Source of the DNA: AWTP1-13 sp963770295
GTDB taxonomy: Bacteria > Pseudomonadota > Alphaproteobacteria > Rhizobiales > Hyphomicrobiaceae
Reading direction: 5' to 3'
Length of the DNA stretch: 64,000 nucleotides
Assembly (NCBI GenBank): GCA_963770295.1
Contig: CAVYPA010000016.1
Location: forward strand, 1 to 64,000
Shown: one piece after another, positions 43,101 to 51,949 of the stretch
Layout of the letters: each line of letters begins with the position of its first letter
Numbering within the stretch: position 1 is the stretch's first letter
Notes under the pieces: model-generated
Databases searched by the model: none
What the model was told of the DNA's origin: nothing
What the model saw: only the letters and a program-made list of their open reading frames with translations
Made by a program: the position numbers and the translations under genes

Positions 43101-43262
43101 ACGGATTTCGGGGGCGCGAGTTCACGGATATTGGAGGGGTGAGGTCACGCATTTTGGATGCCGCGTGGTGCACGGATATTGGAACAAGCCCACGCATTCT
43201 TGGAAGAACTAGCTTACGTATTTTGCACTCAGTGCGCGTCGACGGATTTTGGATAAGCAGGT
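43101..43262 (+). repeat. seven-unit array of a 20-26-bp repeat
   Basis: Units of the type ACGGATATTGG start at 43101, 43124, 43147, 43172, 43192, 43216 and 43242, with spacings of 23, 23, 25, 20, 24 and 26 bases. Each unit has AC(G/C/T)(G/C)ATNTTGG then a G-rich spacer ending in (T/G)CAC. All are in one orientation. They resemble transposase-binding arrays at the ends of IS21-like or Tn7-like elements. Confidence 0.75.
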
Positions 43263-43315
43263 GGCGCGGTGCGCGAGGTTGAACGATGTCCGGTCGTTCA
43301 CTTGGAACCGGCAGT

Positions 43316-43468
43316 TCACCGGGGAAGTGATTTGCGGCGGGCGCGTTCAGCTTCCGCGAGCGTCCGCCAGTTCTCGCACAGAGCTTCGAACCTTTTAAGT
43401 TCGTCGTCATCCAGCTCAGCGAGATCGCCGGCGGAGCGGTCGTTCAGGAGCTTGAGGATCTCGTGCAT
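43316..43468 (-). CDS. small helical protein, unknown
   Basis: The 50-residue ORF begins MHEILKLLNDRSAGDLAELD and continues DDELKRFEALCENWRTLAEA, ending SLPR. GGGAGC lies seven bases upstream of ATG. It is a compact two-helix protein. It starts about 50 bases past the repeat array. No family known. Confidence 0.6.
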   Translation of the reverse strand: MHEILKLLNDRSAGDLAELDDDELKRFEALCENWRTLAEAERARRKSLPR

Positions 43469-43854
43469 GTGTTTGCTCCCACGTTGGACAATAGCTTACG
43501 TGAGAAGTCCGGTCAGCGCATGCAAGGGCTCGAACCTTGGTGACCGGAATCCGCTACTCGCCATGTCCCGAAGGTTGGGCATACTTTGTGGTGCCCGCCT
43601 GGTACCTGTGCATAAACTTGCTAGTCGCTCGCAGAATTGAATAATCAAAGTAATCGCCTCAGTGGAGCGAACACGTCAGGGAGCGGCGGAAGCCGGCCGC
43701 GAGCGCGTCGTCGTCGGAGCAGAAGCGTGCTTGAGAAGCTAACTTAGCGTCCCCTTGCGCAGCTGCTCGCGCGCTGCGGCATGGTCCACAATTTTTTTGG
43801 CGGAGCCGTGGCAAGCGCCGTCTAGCGCTTCTTCGTTCCGACTGTTCGGCGTCA
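43469..43854. other. no supported gene
   Basis: About 390 bases between two opposite genes. No domain or RNA gene is seen. It may hold promoters. Confidence 0.35.
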
Positions 43855-44160
43855 ATGGCAACGCCTCAGTTCGAGTTTGTGCCACAGACGCTGTGTATTG
43901 GAAATCACATGCGGGGTCTCGTGCTGGGAAAGGTGTTCGCAGTGTGGTGGAGGGTGGTGGCGAACCGCTCCTACCGCCCCGAAAGACACTATATGCGCGG
44001 ACCGGGCCCTAAGACGCTTGCGATGATAGGGAGGCGGTACCGGGCTGAGACCGCAGTGGAGACGCGGGAGCCGCTGCCAGAGCACTGGCTCGCACTCATT
44101 CATTCCATCGATGAGCTGGAGAAGATGAGGTGCGTGGACGATCAAGCGAACGCACGCTGA
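43855..44160 (+). CDS. hypothetical protein with a NepR-like C-terminus
   Basis: The 101-residue ORF begins MATPQFEFVPQTLCIGNHMR. Its C-terminal part, AMIGRRYRAETAVETREPLP then EHWLALIHSIDEL, resembles the NepR anti-sigma-factor helix pair (IG..LR..YD.....PVPDRF..LL..LD). NepR sequesters the general stress sigma factor EcfG until PhyR frees it. The resemblance is in pattern only. The N-terminal half is not NepR-like. The ribosome binding site is weak. Confidence 0.42.
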   Translation: MATPQFEFVPQTLCIGNHMRGLVLGKVFAVWWRVVANRSYRPERHYMRGPGPKTLAMIGRRYRAETAVETREPLPEHWLALIHSIDELEKMRCVDDQANAR

Positions 44161-44285
44161 CTGCATCGTCTGTTCGCGTCAGCTCTCGTCGTCAGAAATG
44201 TCCAGCCCGCGACAGGTAGGCTTCACAAAAATAGGGCGTGCTTGCTGGCGTCGTGTTCTGGCAGGCGGGACGGCGTTTGATATAG

Positions 44286-44387
44286 TTGCTGGAAGAGGCC
44301 GTGAAGGAACTCCGAAGCCTGCCGGAAGACGAGCAGGATCGGGCGGCAGAAGCCCTCTTCGCCTTCGCGCGGGAGCGCGCCGATTAG
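44286..44387 (+). pseudogene. antitoxin-like gene truncated at a repeat array
   Basis: From TTG 44286 the frame reads LLEEAVKELRSLPEDEQDRA then AEALFAFARERAD and stops. It matches the N-terminal helix of small type II antitoxins (A...LPEDEQD.AAEAL...). The usual C-terminus is missing because the frame runs into the repeat sequence at 44391. No toxin gene follows. Confidence 0.55.
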
Positions 44388-44396
44388 CCGAGGCTC

Positions 44397-44440
44397 ACGG
44401 ATATTGGGTGCCGCGTGGCACACGGATATTGGAAGGTGCG
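44397..44440 (+). repeat. two-unit copy of the 23-bp-type repeat
   Basis: ACGGATATTGGGTGCCGCGT starts at 44397 and ACGGATATTGGAAGGTGCGC starts at 44422, 25 bases apart, in the same orientation as the arrays at 43.1 and 44.7 kb. Confidence 0.62.
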
Positions 44441-44527
44441 CGGGCCGAGCGGAGCTGGGGTGAGCGAAGGCGCGGCTTTCGTCATCACGAGTGGCGGAAG
44501 AAGGCGTGATGAGGAGTTGGCCCAGCC

Positions 44528-44562
44528 AAAAAAGGCCTCCGTTCGGGAGGAACAGAGGCCTC
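44528..44562 (-). terminator. rho-independent terminator (minus strand)
   Basis: On the minus strand GAGGCCTC...GGAGGCC forms a stem that includes a smaller inner hairpin (CCTCCCGAACGGAGG), followed by six Ts. No minus-strand gene ends just before it. It may end an unannotated RNA. A second hairpin (CAGAGCC/GGCTCTG at 44616-44637) lies upstream on that strand. Confidence 0.6.
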
Positions 44563-44699
44563 AGGGATCGAGTACGCGCGGTCCTCGTTGAGGGGAAGTA
44601 CCGCGCCTTTATTGTCAGAGCCCTACGGACGGCTCTGTGGGTCGAATCCTAACTGATTCGTCGTGCTCGGGTTGTTGATGCCAGCTATCCGCTGATCAA

Positions 44700-44790
44700 A
44701 CCGATATTGGATGGGTGTGCTCACGCATTCTGGATGGTGCCCCTCATGGATTTTGGGGGCGTGAGCTCACGGATATTGAAGGGTGTGCCT
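44700..44790 (+). repeat. four-unit array of the 23-bp repeat
   Basis: ACCGATATTGG at 44700, ACGCATTCTGG at 44723, ATGGATTTTGG at 44746 and ACGGATATTGA at 44769 are each exactly 23 bases apart. They match the units at 43.1 and 44.4 kb and keep the same orientation. Confidence 0.75.
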
Positions 44791-44967
44791 CCGAGCGTTT
44801 CTTCTCTGCCCTACCATCAGCCGAGGGACACTTCGTGGCACCCGTCGTGGTGGGTTGCAATTTTGTGGCGGCTGCTGAACCTTTCAGCGTCGTCCTCATG
44901 ACTTCGAGGGTATTATCGAGACTACGAAACAGGTGGGTTGAGGCTAATCAGAGCTGGTGCCTTCTCC

Positions 44968-46023
44968 ATGCGTATTGGTAGAACGCTCGCCGTCGTCGGG
45001 CTATTGATTGGCGCCGCGGTGGGGCTGGTCGCCGCAACTATGGGGTTGCTGTACGCGACCACCACCAAACCACGAGTAACTGAGGGCTGGTTGCTCGGGC
45101 CGTCGTTGCCCGCTGCACGAGGCGAATTGGCCACGGCCATCGCGTACGTCGAGCAGTGCGTCGATCCGCCATGTCCGCAAGCCGAACGATTGTACGTCCT
45201 TGGTGGCCTCTCGCGCTTCTTTCGCCCCTTAAGGAGCGTCACTGTATTTGATCCAAATAGGAAGCTTTGGACTGTAGGTCCATCATTGCCGGCGCCGCGG
45301 CATCACTTGGCTGCTGCGACGATCGGACAGATGATATATGTGAGCGGCGGTACGGCGGTGGCAGGGTGGCATTTGGGCATGGCATGGCCACCGATGGACA
45401 ATTTCTGGCGACTGGCGGCGCGCTCCGATCGCTGGGAATCCCTTGGTCCAATGATCGAGCCGCGCTGGGGCCATCGCATGATAGCCCACGACGGACGGCT
45501 GTATGTCGTGGGTGGTCGTGGGCCCTCAGGTCGTGTGTTGATCTATACGCCCGATCAAGGTTGGAGCATTGGGGCTGAGCTGCCGAGACCGCGTGACCAC
45601 CTTTCGGTCGTAGTCGTAGATGGTCTCATTTGGGCGGTCGGTGGCAGGGATCCGAGAAGCGTTGCCCGGGTCGACATTTACAATCCCGCGACAGACACCT
45701 GGCAACCGGGTCCGGAGCTCCCGGAACCGACGAGCGGTGCGGCCGACGGTGTTATCGACGGTGTCGTCTTCATCTACGGGGGCGAGGAGCCGGGTTTTGT
45801 CGACGGCGGCATCAAAGACCGACATTGGATGTTCGATGCTCGTGGCACTAGCCAACAATGGGAACCTGCGGCCCCACCCCCTCTGGCGGTTCACGGCACC
45901 GATGGTGCGGTGCTCCAAGGAGCGTTGGTCATAGCCGGCGGCTCAAGCCGCCACGGAGCCCTATCGCTTGCGGGCTGGTCGAAAGAGATGCAGCTGATGA
46001 AGCCTGGGGCGGTCCGACGATAA
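44968..46023 (+). CDS. Kelch-repeat beta-propeller protein, membrane-anchored
   Basis: From ATG 44968 the protein has about 351 residues. A single N-terminal membrane helix (LAVVGLLIGAAVGLVAAT) is followed by about five Kelch-type repeats: ERLYVLGGLSRFF, VFDPNRKLWTVGPSLPAPRH, GQMIYVSGGTA, GRLYVVGGRGPSGRVLIYTP, DGLIWAVGGRDPRSVARVDI and GVVFIYGGEEPGF. The GG and Y/W pairs are diagnostic. It would project a beta-propeller into the periplasm. The starting codon at 44938 (TTG) is less likely. A partner is unknown. Confidence 0.85.
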   Translation: MRIGRTLAVVGLLIGAAVGLVAATMGLLYATTTKPRVTEGWLLGPSLPAARGELATAIAYVEQCVDPPCPQAERLYVLGGLSRFFRPLRSVTVFDPNRKLWTVGPSLPAPRHHLAAATIGQMIYVSGGTAVAGWHLGMAWPPMDNFWRLAARSDRWESLGPMIEPRWGHRMIAHDGRLYVVGGRGPSGRVLIYTPDQGWSIGAELPRPRDHLSVVVVDGLIWAVGGRDPRSVARVDIYNPATDTWQPGPELPEPTSGAADGVIDGVVFIYGGEEPGFVDGGIKDRHWMFDARGTSQQWEPAAPPPLAVHGTDGAVLQGALVIAGGSSRHGALSLAGWSKEMQLMKPGAVRR

Positions 46024-46027
46024 GCTC

Positions 46028-46222
46028 CTATTGTTTGGGTCGGGTGCCTCTCTTCATTTTGCAGAGCAGCGAGAACCGCTCCGCAAAGAAACCGATTTCT
46101 TGGTCCGCTGTACCCCCATCTTCTGCCGACCGTACACGCGCGGTGCCGATCGGCAGCCCTGTGCGCACCGCGCGGGTTGTCGACAGCAAACCATCGGTGA
46201 TCGACAGATCGTAAACGGCCAT
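46028..46222 (-). pseudogene. nitroreductase-family N-terminal fragment
   Basis: The 64-residue frame starts at 46222 with CGGAGGAC upstream. It begins MAVYDLSITDGLLSTTRAVR, like nitroreductases (LL.TTRAVRKRL), but after TGL the flavin-binding part is missing. The remainder (IGTARVRSAEDGGTADQEIG) is unrelated. It is interpreted as the 5' end of a nitroreductase fused by deletion to other sequence. Confidence 0.55.
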
Positions 46223-46443
46223 TGGTGTCCTCCGCGGGAGTACGAACTTAGAGGCGCAATTAGCGAGGCAACCGTCGGCATGCCGTGGGTTACAGCACCC
46301 AAATTGAAGGCAGGTGCAGGTCATCAAGGCATGCTGGCGGCCTGACCGGCACGGCGAATGTAACACTGTTCCCGGACATGGGGCACCGACGCGCCACAAC
46401 GGTGAAAGAATGCCAATAAGCGACATCGATCACGGATGGCAGC

Positions 46444-47726
46444 TCAGTCAGCGGGGATCGTAAACTGAAAGAGAGCACCCCGCGGCTCGCACCTGGTCGC
46501 CCAAAGCGGCCCACCATGGGCTTCGATAATCGAGCGGCAGATCGAGAGGCCCATGCCGTCGGGCTTCGTCGTGTAGAAGGGTTCAAAGAGACGCGGCAGG
46601 CTCTCCGGGCGCAGCCCATAGCCGGTATCCCGCACCGCGACGCACACGCCCTCCGGCTCGATACTCACTGTGCTATGTGTAATTCGCGGTTACCGTCCTC
46701 AACGCCACTCATCGACTGGATGGCATTGACGATCAAGTTCAACATCACTTGTTGCAATTGCACCCGATCGCATTGGATGCGTGGCAACTCGCCCGCCAGT
46801 TGGGTGCCCACCGTGACGCCGATCTTGACCGCTTCGCTGCGGGTTAGGGCGGTCACCTCCAGGATCGTCGCATTGAGGTTGACGACCTCCTTCCGGGGTG
46901 GCGCTTTTTTGATGAGAGACCCGATCCGGTCGACGATGTCGCTAGCTCGATCGGTGTCGTCCACAATGCAGGTGAGCGCCTCCCTCACCTCCGCCACATC
47001 GGGTGGGCTTTTGTCTAAAAACCGCAGTCCAGCAGCGGCGTTTGTGCGTGCCGTCGCAATGGGCTGCTTGATTTCATGAGCAATCGAGGCGGTGAGCTGG
47101 CCCATGGTAGCGACGCGGTTGGCATGCGCCAGCTCGCTCTGCATCTCGCGATATTGCCGCTCGCGACGGGTGCTCTCCAAGGCAATGGTGGCTTGCGCAG
47201 CGAAGTCGCTGAATAAGGAAATCTGTTTGTCGGTGAACGGCTGCATCTGTTTGCGGCCCAGATTAATTATCCCGACTAACTCATTGTCGTTGAGCAACGG
47301 CACAACCAGGCCCGTTCGAAAACCTGCGTTCACCATCGTGATCCACAAATCATCCCGAAGATCGCCTTCAAGTGCTGTGAAGTCGGGGATGTGGGTGGGT
47401 AACCTGCTTGTGGCTAATCGACTCAGAAAGCTCCCCTTTTCTGCGAGCAGTGGGAATGATGACCACACCTGACTAACAATAAGGGGGTCCCCTCGCATCG
47501 CCACGCGACGAAGGCCGCTTTCTTCGGAGAGACGTAAGCTGCCTATGTCTGCTCCACAGAGACGTGTGGCGATGTCGAGGATGGCGTCGAAGACGGGCTG
47601 CAAGTCGTGCGGCGAGCTTGCAATGGCGCGCAGCACTTCCGAGATGGCCGTCTGTTGCTCGATGAGTTCGGTCACCCGATCTTGCGGCTCAGAAGCGGCC
47701 CTTTTTCCGTGGATACTCCCGTTCAT
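46444..47726 (-). pseudogene. GAF-domain sensor histidine kinase, single frameshift
   Basis: The first frame (46665-47726) holds a GAF domain (VFDAILDIATRLCGADIGSL, FRTGLVVPLLNDNELVGIIN) and a HisKA domain with the phosphorylated His in LTASIAHEIKQPIATARTNA. It breaks just after ...EDGNRELHIAQ. The next frame (46444-46668) starts SIEPEGVCVAVRDTGYGLRP and contains the G1/G2 boxes (GMGLSICRSIIEAHGG). One missing base near 46672 would join them into about 427 residues. The N-box region is intact. A GTGA overlap could give a split protein, but a lesion is more likely. Confidence 0.85.
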
Positions 47727-48220
47727 GCGGAGCAGTTCCTCGGCTTAGACGGTGAGGAGGGCAGCATAACGGCTCCAGCCGCAGTTCGCGATAGCTCTCA
47801 CGGCCATCCAAACCGAAGATGGGGCCAAACATCCAACGTCTGCTAATGGGGTCAGGGGCCGCCGTCGCGCACGGCTCCCACCATCAGAATCTTTGTCCGA
47901 AGGTCCCGCACGGTTCCGGCCATGCTGAGCGTTGACCGTCGCAATGGCGCTCAGTGCTAACAACGACACAACGACCTTTTCCCAAGGTATAGATCATTAA
48001 AACCATCTTCAACGGTTGGTCTCAGCTAGGTCAACTCAGGGTTTAACCTGATGTGCGACTGCGGCTGTGCAAAGAGACGCTGCGCAACTTGCGAACGAAA
48101 TTTGGAAACTGCACACACAGAGTTTATGAAAATTCCTTTTTTCGAGTGCGAAATGCGATTGCGCCCGCTAGAGTTCGATAATGCGGTGGGTGCTACTGGC
48201 CAGCTCTTATGAGGTGCGCC
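47727..48220. other. divergent intergenic region, no gene seen
   Basis: About 490 bases between the kinase and the multicopper oxidase, which are divergently transcribed. It should hold both promoters. Short frames here have no support. Confidence 0.4.
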
Positions 48221-50533
48221 ATGTATATCGAAACTGATACATCCCACCGTCGAATTGCCGAAGCACAAAATGCTCGTGATAACCGCGCTGAGATTGTGAG
48301 AGCGCTGGCGTGCGGCCATATCTCGCGCCGTGATCTCTTCCGCTGGGGTATCTTTTCCGCGAGCGGATTGCTCATGTGCAAAAATGGGTTGAGCCCGTTC
48401 GCGCGAAGCGCCTTCGCCGCGATTCCAACCGGTACGCCGCGAAGCCCCCTTTTTGGGGCGCAAAAATTCACGCAACGGATGCCGCGGCTTCGAATGCAGA
48501 CCCCGATCCCTTTAACGCGCAACAGCACAGGAAATGCCGTGTTCCCGGCGAACCTCGGCGAACCCAATGCGAAACGATTGTCGTATCACACGGATTTCAC
48601 CACATCCCGCGGGGCCCTTTTTAAAAACCCACGGACGGGTCGGGGACCGTTGGAGGGGCGTCCCCCTGGCGAGTTTTTCGCCCACCAGCGTTGGGACGAA
48701 TTCTTTCCGAAAGTGGCCTATGTAATGTCCTGGAGCCAGGTCGCACCGAACAGCGGCCTCCATCCCAATTTACCCGCGCAAAAACCGAACAGCGTGTGGA
48801 CATTCGGAACGGGCCGCGATGCGGCAGGCACATTACCGCCATTCCTGATCAAGGGGCGCTATGGCGAACCGATCCTCACTCGCATCTACAATAATACCCC
48901 CATCAACCGCGACGACAACGAAGGTTTTGGTCGCAACGAAACGCAATTCCATTTTCACAACGCCCACAACGGCGCCGAAAGCGATGGCGCAGCCAACACT
49001 CATCACTTTCCTGGTACCTTCTACGACTATCGCTGGAGCACCACGCTAGCGCGGCGCGACACCATCAACGTCGGCGCCACTGACCGGCGTGCATCGGGAC
49101 CCGATGGCAATGGTGGCTTGATCAATGTGGCCGGCGATTTCCGTGAACTCCAGGGCACCATGTGGGCGCACGACCACCGCTTCTTCTTCACCGCTGAGAA
49201 TGTCTATAAGGGCAATCTCGGTATGGTCTCGTACTACAGCGGCCCTGATCGCGGCAACGAAAAGCTCAAGGATAATGTCAATCTGCGCCTGCCGAGCGGC
49301 TCATTGCTCGATTGGGGGAACCTTGATTTCGACGTCAACCTCATCATCTCGGATGCAGCCACCGATGCCGCGGGTCAGCTCTTCTTTGACGTCTTCGCCG
49401 TTGACGGATTCATGGGCGACATCCCGCTTGTAAACTTGGCATATGCACCGTTCTTCGAGGTCCTACCGCGCAAGTATCGCTTCCGAATCCTCGCGGCCAC
49501 TATCTCGCGCTGGTGGATGCTTACCCTTGCCGATGCAAGCGGCAGAGCCGTTCCGCTCCAGTTTATCGCCAATGATGGGAACCTGGTCGTGCGCCCCATC
49601 CCCCTGACCTCACTTCCCCAGCAGGGTAACGGGGAGCGCTACGACATTGTTGTCGACTTCTCGCGCTTCAAAGTCGGCGATAGAATCAACCTGGTCAACC
49701 GCCAGAAGATGCGGGCAGATGGCCGCGGGCCGGACAAGGAACTTACGCTCGCGGAGGCCCTGCGTGGGGATGCGGACGATCCTGGCATTGGCGCCATCTT
49801 GGAATTCCGCGTGGTCGGACAAGTCGAGAGCGCCGACGTACCGGGCGTGATCCATCGTGCCACCGATCCAGACGCGAGTGTGGTGCCGGCGGCGCTGACT
49901 GAAGAGATCCCTGTTGTCACGCCGGTTAGGCAGAGACTAATCGAGATTGGACGATCCGGGGGCGGCGACTCGCGTGGTCCTAATGGCCAATGTGTTCCCG
50001 ATTGCGCGCCCGAAGCGATCTTTCCTTGGTCGATCAAGGTCAACGGCAAAGAGGCCCACACCTTTAACGCCAACCGCATTTCGCTGCTGCTGCCAAAGCC
50101 GGGCGAGGTGGAGCACTGGACGGTTGTCAATGGGGGTGGAGGTTGGGACCATCCGATGCATTTGCATTTTGAGGAAGGTCTCACGTTGTTCCGAGGGAGA
50201 GACGGGCGCGACCCTATAGCTGCAACCGAACGGCTCGCGAGAAAGGACGTCTGGCGGGTCGGCACAACGGGTGACAGGTCGGTCACCTTCCAAGTGCAGT
50301 TTGGTGAATACGGCGGATCCTATGTGCAGCATTGTCACAACAACATGCACGAGGACTTCGCCATGCTGATGCGTATGCAGGTTCTGAGCAATCTGGCAGG
50401 GTCGCCGCAGGTGGCGATCACGCCCACGCCGAACCCCACACCCGATGGCATTGATTTCACGACGCCGGAAATCCTTCCCGAAGGTGATCCCAGAACTCCG
50501 CTCAGAGTCAGCGGCAGCAATAACAGCGGTTAG
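48221..50533 (+). CDS. multicopper oxidase, Tat-exported
   Basis: The start at 48221 is chosen because GAGG lies seven bases upstream. The 770-residue protein has a twin-arginine-like leader (CGHISRRDLFRWGIFSASGL). Four copper-ligand motifs are present: FHFHNAHNG near 243, WAHDHRFFF near 314, WDHPMHLHFEEG near 643 and QHCHNNMHEDFAM near 703. The order fits three cupredoxin domains with type 1 and trinuclear sites, as in CotA/bilirubin-oxidase or Mn(II)-oxidising types. It would oxidise metals or phenolics in the periplasm. The gene is intact. Confidence 0.88.
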   Translation: MYIETDTSHRRIAEAQNARDNRAEIVRALACGHISRRDLFRWGIFSASGLLMCKNGLSPFARSAFAAIPTGTPRSPLFGAQKFTQRMPRLRMQTPIPLTRNSTGNAVFPANLGEPNAKRLSYHTDFTTSRGALFKNPRTGRGPLEGRPPGEFFAHQRWDEFFPKVAYVMSWSQVAPNSGLHPNLPAQKPNSVWTFGTGRDAAGTLPPFLIKGRYGEPILTRIYNNTPINRDDNEGFGRNETQFHFHNAHNGAESDGAANTHHFPGTFYDYRWSTTLARRDTINVGATDRRASGPDGNGGLINVAGDFRELQGTMWAHDHRFFFTAENVYKGNLGMVSYYSGPDRGNEKLKDNVNLRLPSGSLLDWGNLDFDVNLIISDAATDAAGQLFFDVFAVDGFMGDIPLVNLAYAPFFEVLPRKYRFRILAATISRWWMLTLADASGRAVPLQFIANDGNLVVRPIPLTSLPQQGNGERYDIVVDFSRFKVGDRINLVNRQKMRADGRGPDKELTLAEALRGDADDPGIGAILEFRVVGQVESADVPGVIHRATDPDASVVPAALTEEIPVVTPVRQRLIEIGRSGGGDSRGPNGQCVPDCAPEAIFPWSIKVNGKEAHTFNANRISLLLPKPGEVEHWTVVNGGGGWDHPMHLHFEEGLTLFRGRDGRDPIAATERLARKDVWRVGTTGDRSVTFQVQFGEYGGSYVQHCHNNMHEDFAMLMRMQVLSNLAGSPQVAITPTPNPTPDGIDFTTPEILPEGDPRTPLRVSGSNNSG

Positions 50534-50792
50534 GATTGCGCACGAGCAGCAGGCCGGATAGCGATCAGCCGATACGCCAATCCGCGCACGAGGTATGCTA
50601 TTGTCTGCGTTGCCCGGTCTGCTTTCGGAGTGGAGCTGCAACGGGTCGACTGGGCCAGGATCAAAGAATGGTCCTATACCTTAATGGCATGGTGCGGTAC
50701 GGCAGCCGGCGGGTTCTCCTTGCCCCGACCAAATTCGAAGGGGATGGATGCGGGCTGCGGCAAGTGTCGCCCCAGCCCGCCGGCTCAAGGTG
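50534..50792. other. convergent intergenic region, no gene seen
   Basis: The two flanking genes converge here. No clear terminator hairpin was found and no supported gene is present. Confidence 0.4.
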
Positions 50793-51281
50793 CTAGTTTG
50801 CCGCTGCTGCCCCAGCCATCGCAACCTGCGCGTCCTGTTCGGACGTCACGCCCGACACGCCGACAGCGCCCACAACCTTGCCGTCCACGATGACTGGCAC
50901 GCCACCCTCAAGCGCCAACATGTTGCGCACTGAGAGCAGACGCAAACCTGCGCCACCGCCGGCAACAACATCCTGCAGGGCTTTGCTCGGGCGCCTGAAG
51001 TCGAGCGCGGTGCGCGCTTTGCCGATCGCGATCTCGACCGATCCGGTCTGCGTATTGTCGAGCTTCTGCAACATCACGAGCGATCCGGTGGTATCGAGGA
51101 TGGCAATCGCCACCGGCCAGTTATTCTTTTTCGCTTCCGCCTCGGACGCCGACATAGCTTTCTTGGCAGCGTCGAGCGACATGGGCGCGCCGTAAGGCGC
51201 GGGCGGCTGCTGGGCGACTGCCGCGAGCGCGGTGACAAGCATGATCGCGACGGCCGCGGCCACTATCTTAATGGGGTTCAT
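50793..51281 (-). CDS. GlcG/HbpS-like (DUF336) periplasmic protein
   Basis: The 162-residue protein has a signal peptide (VAAAVAIMLVTALAAVAQ) and the DUF336 core: LDAAKKAMSASEAEAKKNNW, VAIAILDTTGSLVMLQKLDN, AIGKARTALDFRRPSKALQD and GGVPVIVDGKVVGAVGVSGV. The family includes the haem- and cobalamin-binding HbpS and glycolate-locus GlcG. AGGAAA precedes the start. Function here is unknown; a small-ligand or haem role is likely. Confidence 0.86.
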   Translation of the reverse strand: MNPIKIVAAAVAIMLVTALAAVAQQPPAPYGAPMSLDAAKKAMSASEAEAKKNNWPVAIAILDTTGSLVMLQKLDNTQTGSVEIAIGKARTALDFRRPSKALQDVVAGGGAGLRLLSVRNMLALEGGVPVIVDGKVVGAVGVSGVTSEQDAQVAMAGAAAAN

Positions 51282-51949
51282 GTTTCCTCCAACACACTAA
51301 CTATCGGCTTTCTTCAGGGGGATCGCCCCGCCAGCCTGGTAGCATGCGCACGGGCGCATTGGCCAGCAGTGCTGACTGGCTGTTGGCGGAGCAATCTTTC
51401 GAGCCCATTTTGGTGAGCCTGTTCAAGTTCGAAGGGAGCGACACGGGTTGCGGTCTACGGTGGCAGACATGCTGTCGCCACCCACTGCAATGCAGCAACC
51501 TCAACGCCCCGGAGTCAGCTGTGGGTCTTGGCCGTGTCAAAGCGCTGGGGCGTGAAGAACACGTAGAACGGCCTTCTTTTCCAGTCCAATATCCTGGCAA
51601 GCAATGGCAAGACGACTCGGAAACCGCGGCGCCGGTGGAACATGATTCCCCTCCGTGAACGCCCTTTCGGAGTTTTTACACGACCAGGGTCAAAACGGCG
51701 GTTACTTGGCGCTGTGTCAGTGTCTTCCAACAGGTCAGCTCGACACCGATGAACGGACTAAAGATGACGCTGGCGCCATTCAAATCTGCCAGGACCCAGA
51801 TACTCCTTGCTTTCGCCCAAATATCCATCCATTCGAAGTTGGGTGCAAGGTGAGCGTCAACGTGAGACTCCCTTGGCTTTGCTCAGCCGAATGTTCTTGG
51901 CTCTCGGGGACTGCTTGTAGCAGCACCACTCCTCAGTGCCGTACCGCCA
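51282..51949. other. gene-poor region
   Basis: About 670 bases with short open frames only. A frame open from 51866 continues into the yqgE relic and could hold part of its N-terminus. No other domain or RNA feature was found. Confidence 0.4.

Noticed and set aside
36000..44000. second attachment site (attR) of the tRNA-Thr element
   Set aside because: No second copy of the tRNA 3' sequence was recognised in the window, so the right end of the element was left open.
43101..44790. CRISPR array
   Set aside because: The units are imperfect, the between-unit sequence is only about 12 bases and related between units, and no cas gene is visible. This is unlike repeat-spacer structure.
49639..50641. 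minus-strand ORFs of 215 and 234 residues
   Set aside because: They are antisense to the multicopper oxidase, which has all copper motifs in the plus frame.
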